DNA of 64,000 nt from CAKZYD01 sp039814715. GTDB taxonomy: Bacteria > Pseudomonadota > Alphaproteobacteria > Sphingomonadales > CAKZYD01. Below the pieces are notes generated by a model, which saw only the letters and a list, made by a program, of their open reading frames with translations, searched no databases and was not told the origin of the DNA. Below, in pieces: positions 20,740 to 27,818 of this stretch. Both the position numbers and the translations under genes were made by a program. Positions within the stretch are counted from its first letter, which is position 1. Each line of letters begins with the position of its first letter. The DNA lies in NCBI GenBank assembly GCA_039814715.1, contig JBCCAR010000005.1, forward strand, positions 1 to 64,000, read 5' to 3'.

Positions 20740-21558
20740 TTAGCGGCCAACACCCACCTGGATGGCATCTGATGCGTCCGCATATTCTGCTTTCGCTTTC
20801 TCAATCCAGGCGTCGAATTCTGTTTGCGTGACCACTTCAACGGTGATCGGCATAAACCCATGTTTGATGCCGCACAGCTCTGAACATTGGCCATAATAGA
20901 GGCCAGGCTTGTCCACTTTAAACCAAGTCTCGTTGATCCGGCCAGGAATAGCGTCGCGCTTCACGCCAAATGCTGGAATGGCCCACGCATGGTTCACATC
21001 AACGGACGTAATGAGCACTTTCACGATTGTGTCTTCCGGCACCACCACATGCGTATCTGTTGCCAAAAGCCGCGGCTGACCAGGCTCTAAATCGTCGTCT
21101 TGGATCATATAGCTGTCGAAGACGATGCCTTCATAGTCAGGATACTCATATTCCCAGTACCACTGGTGCCCAATGGCTTTCACCGTCAAATCCGCTTCGG
21201 GAATATTGTCTTCTTTATCGATGATCGCAAAAGACGGCGCTGCAATCACCAGCAAGATTAAAATGGGGATTAATGTCCAAACCACTTCGATCGCCACATT
21301 GTGCGTTGTGCGCGAGGGTTCGGGGTTGGCGCGCCGATTGTAGCGGGCCACCACCCAGATCAACAGGCCAAGCACAAAGACCGAAATCGGGATAATGATA
21401 TAGAGCAGCAGCGTGTGAAACGACGTAATCTGTTCCATGATCGGCGTCGCCGCCGTTTGAAAGTTTATGCCTTTTTCAACGGGCTGCGCGGCCAAAGCAG
21501 GCATTGCGCTCGCAAAAAGCGCGCCTGCAGCCAATCCTAAGTGCGTGAACCTTATCAT
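20740..21558 (-). CDS. ctaC: Cytochrome c oxidase subunit II
   Basis: 272 residues starting at ATG 21558 (GAGG five bases upstream), giving a clean signal peptide ending ALAAQP. Two transmembrane helices follow, then a periplasmic cupredoxin domain with the CuA site GQCSELCGIKHGFMPI and the aromatic GHQWYWEYEYPDY electron-entry region. There is no fused cytochrome c domain. First gene of the oxidase operon; divergent from tldD across 215 bases that should hold both promoters. Confidence 0.97.
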   Translation of the reverse strand: MIRFTHLGLAAGALFASAMPALAAQPVEKGINFQTAATPIMEQITSFHTLLLYIIIPISVFVLGLLIWVVARYNRRANPEPSRTTHNVAIEVVWTLIPILILLVIAAPSFAIIDKEDNIPEADLTVKAIGHQWYWEYEYPDYEGIVFDSYMIQDDDLEPGQPRLLATDTHVVVPEDTIVKVLITSVDVNHAWAIPAFGVKRDAIPGRINETWFKVDKPGLYYGQCSELCGIKHGFMPITVEVVTQTEFDAWIEKAKAEYADASDAIQVGVGR

Positions 21559-21773
21559 ACAGACCTCGTCAATGTTGCCGAAGACGCCATGCGCGCTGGC
21601 GGACTTCAATAATCTCGGCGGTGATAGTCAAATCCAGCCGCGCATACAAGCCTTTACCGGCTACATGCGACATTATCGAAAGCCTATTCGCGCGTCCTTG
21701 CCTTGCGCTTGTATGGCCACATGGTTGCATGCATGTTAATCGATACCCACAAATCACAGCTGATAGCAGATAT

Positions 21774-23207
21774 ATGACCGATTTTGAGCCCGACACTGAC
21801 CTGTTTTTCTCTCGTACCGATCTGGATCGAGACCGCACGACGGCCCAAGTGGGCGATGCTTTAAACGGCATGGACGATGGGGAATTATACCTCGAATACA
21901 CCCAGTCTGAAGCGTTGACCTTTGATGATGGCCGGCTGCGCTCTGCCTCTTCAGACATCTCGCAAGGCTTTGGCCTTCGCGCTGTGAGCGGGGAAGCCAC
22001 TGGCTATGCCCATTCCACCAGCTTGGATCATGCGGCGCTTGCGCGCGCAGCCCAAAGCGTTCGCGCCGTTAAAACCGGCCATAGCGGCGCTGTTGCCGAT
22101 GGGCCAACGCGCTCAAACCAAAAGCTTTACGGCGATGAAAACCCGCTTGGCGCCGTCGATTTTTCTAAAAAGCTCGCTTTGCTGCAAGAAATCGATGCCT
22201 ACGCCCGCGCGGCAGACCCCAGCATAGCCCAAGTCACCGCCTCAGTCGCTGGGGAATGGCAAATGATTGAAATCATGCGCGGTGACGGAGAGGTCCTGCG
22301 CGACATTCGCCCGCTTGTCCGTCTGAATGTCTCCATCGTCACCGACAAAGGCGGCCGGCGCGAAAGCGGCTACACCGGGCGCGGCGGGCGGCGCGGCTAT
22401 GATGAGTTTTTTGATGAAAGCGTATGGCAGGCCATGGTCGCTGAAGCCCTGCGCCAGGCCGACGTAAACCAAGAGTCGATTGCAGCGCCTGCAGGCGAGA
22501 TGCCTGTGGTTCTTGGCCCAGGCTGGCCAGGCGTCTTGCTGCATGAAGCGGTGGGCCACGGCCTTGAAGGCGATTTCAACCGCAAGGAAACCTCCGCCTT
22601 TTCCGGCATGCTTGGCGAGCGGGTTGCTGCACCCGGCGTCACGGTTGTGGATGATGGCACCATGGCTCAGCGCCGCGGCTCGCTGACCATTGATGATGAA
22701 GGCACACCGACCGAGCGCACGGTCCTGATCGAAGACGGGATTTTAAAAGGCTATATGCAAGACCGCCTCAACGCCCGCCTCATGGGCATGGCGCCCACCG
22801 GCAATGGCCGGCGCGAAAGCTTTGCCCATGCGCCCATGCCGCGCATGACCAATACGTTCATGCTCGCCGGCCAAGAAGACCCGCAAGACATCCTCGCCCG
22901 CACCAAAACTGGCATCTACGCCAAGAATTTCGGCGGCGGCCAAGTGGACATCACATCAGGCAAGTTCGTGTTCAGCTGCACGGAAGCCTATAAGATCGAT
23001 AATGGCAAACTCGGCGCCCCCATCAAAGGCGCAACCCTCATCGGCGACGGCCCAGACGTCCTCAAACACGTCTCCGCCATCGGCAATGACCTCGAACTCG
23101 ACACCGGCGTGGGCATCTGCGGCAAAGGCGGCCAGAGCGTGCCAGCCGGTGTGGGGCAGCCGACGCTGCTGGTCGATAAACTGACTGTGGGCGGGACGGC
23201 GGCTTAG
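21774..23207 (+). CDS. tldD: TldD zinc metalloprotease subunit
   Basis: 477 residues. TldD is the catalytic partner of TldE/PmbA in a heterodimeric protease that degrades unfolded peptides and processes some modified peptides. The zinc site HEAVGH is in GVLLHEAVGHGLEGDF and the third ligand region follows near the C-terminus. A 51-codon upstream extension was rejected because the family starts close to MTDFEPD. The partner tldE is present about 11 kb downstream (33.9 kb), unlinked to this gene. Confidence 0.95.
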   Translation: MTDFEPDTDLFFSRTDLDRDRTTAQVGDALNGMDDGELYLEYTQSEALTFDDGRLRSASSDISQGFGLRAVSGEATGYAHSTSLDHAALARAAQSVRAVKTGHSGAVADGPTRSNQKLYGDENPLGAVDFSKKLALLQEIDAYARAADPSIAQVTASVAGEWQMIEIMRGDGEVLRDIRPLVRLNVSIVTDKGGRRESGYTGRGGRRGYDEFFDESVWQAMVAEALRQADVNQESIAAPAGEMPVVLGPGWPGVLLHEAVGHGLEGDFNRKETSAFSGMLGERVAAPGVTVVDDGTMAQRRGSLTIDDEGTPTERTVLIEDGILKGYMQDRLNARLMGMAPTGNGRRESFAHAPMPRMTNTFMLAGQEDPQDILARTKTGIYAKNFGGGQVDITSGKFVFSCTEAYKIDNGKLGAPIKGATLIGDGPDVLKHVSAIGNDLELDTGVGICGKGGQSVPAGVGQPTLLVDKLTVGGTAA

Positions 23208-23326
23208 GGTTTGTGATGGCGCTGGCCGCCCAAGCTGCGGCGCAGGACGCCTTAAAAACCGCCATGACGCCGCCCATAGTCACGCCGCATAATCTTTAAG
23301 CATTCCGAAAAATAGGAGACACCTGC

Positions 23327-23737
23327 ATGACACTTAAAACAAATGCCTTTGCCTTTTTCGACGCCTGTGAAACCGGAAAAGGCTGGGACGCATGCGCGCC
23401 TTATTGCTTGCCTGATGCGAGCTTTTCCGCCCAATCCAGTGCATTGGCCGACATCACAACGGCGCAAGGCTATTGCGGCTGGATGGCTGGGATGTTTGGG
23501 CCCATGCCAGACGCGCGCTATGAGCTGACCGGTTTTGCCGTAGATGAAGAACGCCAAACTGTGATCGCCAGCGCTGTTTTCCACGGCACCAATACCGGCG
23601 AAGGCCCCGTCCCCCCAACGGGCAAAGCCACCGCATCGGACTACGCCTACATCATGCGCTTTGAAGGCGGAAAGCTCGCTCACATGACGAAGATTTGGAA
23701 TGACGGCTGGGCCTTGGCGCAGCTTGGATGGGCATAG
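23327..23737 (+). CDS. SnoaL-like / NTF2-fold protein
   Basis: 136 residues with the small cone-shaped NTF2-like pattern: an N-terminal helix with FFDACETGKGWDAC, a central ADITTAQGYCGWMAGM, and C-terminal strands with FEGGKLAHMTKIWND. Members are ester cyclases, isomerases or unknown; catalytic residues cannot be assigned. AGGAG lies nine bases before the ATG. It follows tldD after 119 bases and is probably a separate unit. Confidence 0.75.
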   Translation: MTLKTNAFAFFDACETGKGWDACAPYCLPDASFSAQSSALADITTAQGYCGWMAGMFGPMPDARYELTGFAVDEERQTVIASAVFHGTNTGEGPVPPTGKATASDYAYIMRFEGGKLAHMTKIWNDGWALAQLGWA

Positions 23738-23757
23738 ACGCTTCTTATTGTATTCGC

Positions 23758-24060
23758 TTATTCATCACCGCGTTGCCGCACCGGTAAGAGCCGATGGCGT
23801 AAAATGAGCTTGCCATCACGCACAACACGGTGCTTGCCGAAGACACTGCCGCGATAATCCCTATCAAGAAAGACCATTCCTGAAACGCGTGGACGGCTCA
23901 CGTCGGTGCGTACCGGCAGCGGCTGGGCCTTGCCGCGGGTAACGAAAACGCCGTTCACTTCCGCGGTGTTGAGGCCGACTTCTAAAATCACCGTGTTGGC
24001 CTGGGCGATGGAAGAAAACATGATAGCCACAATGGATAGGGCGACAGTCATTTTGATCAT
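23758..24060 (-). CDS. Small secreted protein, unknown
   Basis: 100 residues from ATG 24060, with a Sec signal peptide (IKMTVALSIVAIMFSSIAQA, cleavage before NTV). The mature part is beta-rich and basic, ending LRHRLLPVRQRGDE. A GAGAG lies upstream of this ATG; the alternative TTG six codons earlier is less convincing. No family recognised. Confidence 0.65.
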   Translation of the reverse strand: MIKMTVALSIVAIMFSSIAQANTVILEVGLNTAEVNGVFVTRGKAQPLPVRTDVSRPRVSGMVFLDRDYRGSVFGKHRVVRDGKLILRHRLLPVRQRGDE

Positions 24061-24153
24061 AACACGCTCTCGAAACAAGGAGGTGCGTAGCCTAACCGAA
24101 AAGCGCCTCGGACGCTAGAGGTCAGCGCGATCGCAGAGGCGTCAAACGCTTGC

Positions 24154-25524
24154 TTAGAACCGCTGATCGCGGAACACGAGGCTCAGGTCGCCATCCCACT
24201 TGCCTTGATACAAATCGAGCAAATGCTGCGCAGGGGATGTCCCAGAGCGGGCAATTTCCCATAAGTCATCTAAAAAGATGGCTTCGCTTTCGCCCGACCG
24301 GTTCAAGCGCCCGCGTGCTTTCAGGCCGGCGTGCGAGAGTTCAAGCGCTTTCAGGCTTAAGTCCTTTAAGGTGCCCAGCGGGCTTGGCGCATCCAGCCCT
24401 TGCACCGGCACTGCATCACGCATCGCTTGCATCTGCGCAAAGTCCCAGCCTTTGATGAGATCATAGGCCGCATCGAGCGCGCCTTGATCGTAGAGGAGTC
24501 CGACCCAAAAAGCAGGCAAACCGCAAATCGCTTCCCAAGGGCCACCATCCGCTCCGCGCATCTCTAAAAACGTCTTTAAACGCACTTCTGGGAAGATGGT
24601 GGAGAGGTGGTCTTTCCAGTCCGCCAAGGTGGGCTTTTCGCCTTCATAGCCCGGCAGCTTACCGTCCAAAAACGCGCGAAAAGACTGCCCAGCCATATTC
24701 ACATAGCCGCCACCGCGGTGAATGAAATACATGGGCACATCCAGGGCGTAGTCTGCATAAGCCTCAAAGCCAAAGCCATCTTCAAACACAAACGGCAGCA
24801 TGCCCGCGCGGGCATTGTCTGTATCCGTCCAAATATGACTGCGCAGAGAGCGAAAACCGTTTGGCTTGCCTTCCTTAAAAGGGGAATTGGCAAACAGGGC
24901 CGTCGCGACTGGCTGCAGCGCAAGGCCAACGCGCAGCTTTTTGACCATATCGGCCTCGCTGCTGAAGTCCATGTTGACCTGGATGGTCGTGGTGCGGAAC
25001 ATCATTTCAAGGCCCATGCTGCCGACTTTGGGCATATACTCTTTCATGATGCCGTAGCGCGGTTTTGGCATGGTTGGCATATCACCATGCGTCCAAGTGG
25101 GCGCGTAGCCAAGGCCAAGAAAATCAATGCCCAGTTCATCACCAATGGTGGCGACCTGCTTCAAGTGGGTGTGCACTTCCGCGCAGGTCTCATGGACACT
25201 TTCCAGCGGCGCGCCAGAGAGCTCAACTTGTCCACCTGGCTCTAAAGACACCGAGGCGCCATTTTGGCTCAGCGCGATCACATTTCCGTCTTCAACAACG
25301 CCTTTCCAGCCGAAACGCGTCAGGCCATCGAGCAGATCGCGGATGCCGCCGGTTTCAAAATAGTCTACGGGCTGGAACGTTTTAGAGCGGAAGGCAAATT
25401 TCTCATGCTCGGTCCCAATGCGGAATGCGTCCTCAGGCTTGCAGCCGGTAGCCAGATACGCCGCCAAGTCAGCGGCGCTTTCCATGGGGGCCATGTCGGC
25501 CTGAGATTGTGTGCGTGTGCTCAT
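24154..25524 (-). CDS. gshA: Glutamate-cysteine ligase, plant/alphaproteobacterial type
   Basis: 456 residues. First enzyme of glutathione synthesis, ligating glutamate and cysteine with ATP. Family segments are RIGTEHEKFAF, the SLEPGGQVELSGAPL block and FLGLGYAPTWTHGDMPTMPK, followed by MFRTTTIQVNMDF. It belongs to the class shared with plants rather than the E. coli class. ATG 25524 is preferred over an upstream TTG; no clear ribosome-binding site is visible. Confidence 0.94.
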   Translation of the reverse strand: MSTRTQSQADMAPMESAADLAAYLATGCKPEDAFRIGTEHEKFAFRSKTFQPVDYFETGGIRDLLDGLTRFGWKGVVEDGNVIALSQNGASVSLEPGGQVELSGAPLESVHETCAEVHTHLKQVATIGDELGIDFLGLGYAPTWTHGDMPTMPKPRYGIMKEYMPKVGSMGLEMMFRTTTIQVNMDFSSEADMVKKLRVGLALQPVATALFANSPFKEGKPNGFRSLRSHIWTDTDNARAGMLPFVFEDGFGFEAYADYALDVPMYFIHRGGGYVNMAGQSFRAFLDGKLPGYEGEKPTLADWKDHLSTIFPEVRLKTFLEMRGADGGPWEAICGLPAFWVGLLYDQGALDAAYDLIKGWDFAQMQAMRDAVPVQGLDAPSPLGTLKDLSLKALELSHAGLKARGRLNRSGESEAIFLDDLWEIARSGTSPAQHLLDLYQGKWDGDLSLVFRDQRF

Positions 25525-25690
25525 ACCGTGGCAGCTAATGCGGTTCGCCAGCGATGGCAAGGGAGGAGTCGTGCGGGCACGCGTTTGTGAACACGGTGTT
25601 CGCGCAGCGTGGGCAATCGAAGAAGAGGCCGCAATCGCCGCGGTAAGGACTATGCTATACTTCCAATGGTTTTCTAAAAGGGGGAAAGAA

Positions 25691-26074
25691 ATGGACTATC
25701 TATCGGTTTTAGCGGCAGGCGCGGCCGCTTGGGTCTTTGGCGCGGTTTGGTATGGCGTGATGGGCAAGGCCTGGATGGCCGAAGCCGGGCTCACTGATGA
25801 CACGATGAATAAGAAGAACGTCCCTGCCTTTGTCGGCAGTTTTATTTGCGCGCTATTGGTCGCTGGCATGACCCGCCATGCCTTTGTGACAGCAGGCGTA
25901 TACGCGCCGCTCTCCGGGTTTATCTCTGGCCTTGGACTGGGTTTGTTTATCGCAGCACCTTGGATTGTCACAAATTACTTGTTTGCGCAGCGGTCGGTAA
26001 AGCTGATGCTGATCGACGGCGTTTACGCCGTGAGCGGGTGCGCGATCATCGGGCTTGTGCTCACATTGATTTAG
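25691..26074 (+). CDS. DUF1761 family membrane protein
   Basis: 127 residues, four hydrophobic helices. The N-terminal pattern of a short helix followed by FGAVWYGVMGKAWMAEAG and the later LGLFIAAPWIVTNYLFAQRS are characteristic of DUF1761 proteins, whose function is unknown. A GGGGGAAAGAA purine tract precedes the ATG. The longer upstream frame overlapping gshA is rejected. Confidence 0.85.
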   Translation: MDYLSVLAAGAAAWVFGAVWYGVMGKAWMAEAGLTDDTMNKKNVPAFVGSFICALLVAGMTRHAFVTAGVYAPLSGFISGLGLGLFIAAPWIVTNYLFAQRSVKLMLIDGVYAVSGCAIIGLVLTLI

Positions 26075-26081
26075 AGCGCAC

Positions 26082-26120
26082 AAAAAAGCACACCTAGCAA
26101 GACTGACTTGCAAGGCGTGC
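26082..26120 (-). terminator. Intrinsic terminator of the 183-residue protein gene
   Basis: A 14-bp stem with two mismatches (GCACACCTAGCAAG / CTTGCAAGGCGTGC, loop ACTGA), followed on the minus strand by TTTTTT (26082-26087). It sits between the ends of the convergent DUF1761 gene and the 183-codon gene. Confidence 0.7.
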
Positions 26121-26147
26121 CCTTGGTTCTCGGTATTGGGATAAATT

Positions 26148-26699
26148 CTAACGCGAGATAATCAGGCCTGGCGTGAGCGGGCGATTGGATGGCCGGCGCG
26201 TGCGCGTTTTCGGCTGCGAAATCGTTTTTAGGCCCAAGAATGGCCGTACTGGCCGACTTGGCCGCGGCTTTGGCGTGAATGACACAATTGAATGCCTGTT
26301 GGGCGTAAATTGGATGATGCTGGTTGGATTGCGAACATCCTCCACCAAAACATCTTCATAGCCGACACCGGCATCAATCGTACTTGAAGCATCCAAAATC
26401 GCCGGGACGCGGCCTACGCCGCCAAATGGCGCAGCAACCACAACCACGGCGTTTCCTGGGATCATTTTCGCAGCGTATTTTTTAGCGGCGGAAGCATAAA
26501 CCCCAAGGCTAGAAAGCGCGTCAAGCACATCACTCGTACTGGGGGGCACCGCGGCACCCTCAGCGCTTTCCGGCGCAGCTGGCACTGGCATTGTGACGAC
26601 ATCAATGCGGCGCTCGATAAAGTCAGCAGATTTGATCTGGCTGACCACTTCAGACGCCTGCGCTTCTGTTTCATATAACCGGGTCAAAATCGTTGTCAT
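26148..26699 (-). CDS. Unknown protein with basic Pro/Arg-rich tail, divergent from pucBA
   Basis: 183 residues. The N-terminal half (MTTILTRLYETEAQASEVVSQI, then FIERRIDVVTMP) resembles the alpha/beta repeat of general-stress YflT-like domains, with a Gly/Val-rich hydrophobic strand pair at about residues 80-100. The C-terminal 50 residues are basic and rich in Pro, Arg and Thr. No catalytic motif seen. AAGGAG lies just before the ATG. It shares the roughly 490-base divergent region with the LH2 genes, so co-regulation with light harvesting is possible but unproven. Confidence 0.7.
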   Translation of the reverse strand: MTTILTRLYETEAQASEVVSQIKSADFIERRIDVVTMPVPAAPESAEGAAVPPSTSDVLDALSSLGVYASAAKKYAAKMIPGNAVVVVAAPFGGVGRVPAILDASSTIDAGVGYEDVLVEDVRNPTSIIQFTPNRHSIVSFTPKPRPSRPVRPFLGLKTISQPKTRTRRPSNRPLTPGLIISR

Positions 26700-26789
26700 A
26701 AAAGTCTCCTTGTGGCGATGGTCCTACAGTTTTTCAATGTACGCCTGATGGCCCTTGCCCAGCCATATAAAGCGGAAAAGCTACTCAAT

Positions 26790-26803
26790 AGTCTAATTAG
26801 ACT
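26790..26803. promoter_or_regulatory. Perfect 14-bp palindrome (candidate operator)
   Basis: AGTCTAA/TTAGACT, uninterrupted and perfectly symmetrical, about 90 bases upstream of the 183-codon gene and 390 bases upstream of pucB. It lies in an AT-rich stretch with no gene. The regulator cannot be named. Confidence 0.4.
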
Positions 26804-26930
26804 GTTTTCAACCAAAAGCAAATATGGATATCACGTGTGCGAAAGGGTGACTTTGCGCCCCGTTTTTTTGGTTAACGCGCCAGTGTTTTTTTGGGGGAAT
26901 TCCCGGCTATCCAACGGTCCTGATGCAAAC

Positions 26931-26948
26931 TGTCAATTTTATTTGACA
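26931..26948. promoter_or_regulatory. PpsR/CrtJ-type binding site upstream of pucBA
   Basis: TGTCAATTTTATTTGACA is an 18-bp site matching the TGT-N12-ACA consensus of the PpsR/CrtJ photosynthesis repressors, and is itself a 6-6-6 inverted repeat. A TATTAT hexamer that could serve as a -10 lies 27 bases downstream (26975-26980), without a good -35. The region from 26700 to 27190 holds no other gene apart from a possible 35-codon leader frame. Confidence 0.6.
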
Positions 26949-27047
26949 CTTGCTACCGTCATTTACCTGTGACATATTATCGCTGGCTTTTGCCGAATCG
27001 CGGCGCTGTTTTGTCGTGCCCGGGGAAGCCATAAACTGGAGGCGCAA

Positions 27048-27155
27048 GTGTCTATTGGCTTGCGGAAAACTGTGTTGGGGTCGGCCACCGCGAATGCTTC
27101 GGCATTCTTGATAGCGAAAACAGGAAGCCGCGAAGGAACGGGTGATCGTTTTTAG
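27048..27155 (+). other. Possible 35-codon leader ORF with UUCG hairpin, upstream of pucB
   Basis: A GTG start preceded by GGAGG opens a 35-codon frame (SIGLRKTVLGSATANASAFL...) that stops 37 bases before pucB. Within it, GAATGC-TTCG-GCATTC (27092-27107) forms a perfect stem closed by a UUCG tetraloop. The segment may be translated, or may be a structured 5' leader that stabilises the puc message. It does not look like PufQ. Confidence 0.35.
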
Positions 27156-27192
27156 ATTCTAACCAACTGAAAACGAAAGGAGACATGGACTT

Positions 27193-27345
27193 ATGAGTGA
27201 TCCAGAAAAAGTGTGGCCAACGGGGCTCACGCTATCGGAAGCGGAGGATCTGCACAGCCAACTGATTGATGGCACGCGGATTTTCGGTGTGGTCTCAATC
27301 CTGGCACATATTCTTGTGGCAGTGACAACACCTTGGCTCGGCTAA
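27193..27345 (+). CDS. pucB: Light-harvesting LH2 beta polypeptide
   Basis: 50 residues. Bacteriochlorophyll-binding beta subunit of the peripheral antenna: a polar N-terminus (MSDPEKVWPTGLTLSEAEDL), one transmembrane helix, ligand His39 in LAHIL and His21 near the N-side membrane interface, and a TPWLG end. It closely resembles purple-bacterial LH2 beta chains (the KVWPSGLT..EAEE.H pattern and DGTRxF). AAGGAG precedes the ATG by about 13 bases; an earlier ATG within that gap opens only a three-codon frame. Followed by pucA after 16 bases. Confidence 0.95.
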   Translation: MSDPEKVWPTGLTLSEAEDLHSQLIDGTRIFGVVSILAHILVAVTTPWLG

Positions 27346-27361
27346 CAGAGAAGGAAAAGCT

Positions 27362-27679
27362 ATGATCAATTCAAGAATGTGGCTGGTCGTTAATCCAACG
27401 GTCGGTATTCCACTTTTCCTTGGCGCTGTTGCTGTGGGGTCATTCTCCACACATGTGGCTATTACGACAAACACAACCTGGGTAAATGACTTCCTCTCAG
27501 GGCGTGATATGGGCGCTACCGACGCAGGCAAATATGCTGCCTTAGACGATGGTAAGCTCATGGTAGAGCGCACAGCTTCAGGCGACTTGGCGTCTGCGAC
27601 AATCGTCCTCGACGATGGCCGCACAGGCACCATTGCGTTTGAAAATGCAGCGCCCATCCAAACGGCTTCCCTCGATTAG
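27362..27679 (+). CDS. pucA: Light-harvesting LH2 alpha polypeptide with C-terminal extension
   Basis: 105 residues, about twice the usual length. Residues 1-47 are a standard LH2 alpha chain: N-terminal MINSRMWLVVNPTVGIPLFL, B850 ligand His31, then TTNTTW ending at Trp40. Positions 44-45 are Phe-Leu, where B800-850 alpha chains have Tyr-Trp or Tyr-Tyr; these residues hydrogen-bond to the C3-acetyl groups of the B850 pigments. Residues 48-105 are an extra, net-acidic tail that contains DDGK and DDGRTGT repeats of uncertain fold. AAGGA precedes the ATG. A hairpin follows the stop directly. Confidence 0.94.
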   Translation: MINSRMWLVVNPTVGIPLFLGAVAVGSFSTHVAITTNTTWVNDFLSGRDMGATDAGKYAALDDGKLMVERTASGDLASATIVLDDGRTGTIAFENAAPIQTASLD

Positions 27680-27706
27680 GATGACTGGGCTATGCCCGGA
27701 CATCCT
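27678..27706 (+). terminator. Intercistronic hairpin after pucA
   Basis: AGGATG (27678-27683) pairs with CATCCT (27701-27706), and GGGC with GCCC inside, closed by a TAT loop. It starts in the pucA stop codon and is not followed by a T-run. Such structures after pucA in purple bacteria stabilise the pucBA message and reduce read-through into pucC, and the same is inferred here. Confidence 0.55.
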
Positions 27707-27818
27707 CGTCTTCACGCAGGTGAACCGTAAACACGCTGGCGCCGCGCCTTAAGGCTTCATTGTCACAACAGCGCGGCGTTTCAGCAACCTTGCTCGCATT
27801 CGAGACGGGGCCGCTGTC

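Noticed and set aside
23216..23299. 27-codon frame between tldD and the SnoaL-like gene
   Set aside because: Ala-rich peptide without a convincing ribosome-binding site or known relatives; too short to support.
26712..26972. 86-codon plus-strand frame in the puc upstream region
   Set aside because: Overlaps the palindrome and PpsR-type site; the translation looks random and there is no ribosome-binding site.
27295..27657. 120-codon minus-strand frame
   Set aside because: Antisense to the unmistakable pucA gene and has no ribosome-binding site or recognisable protein.
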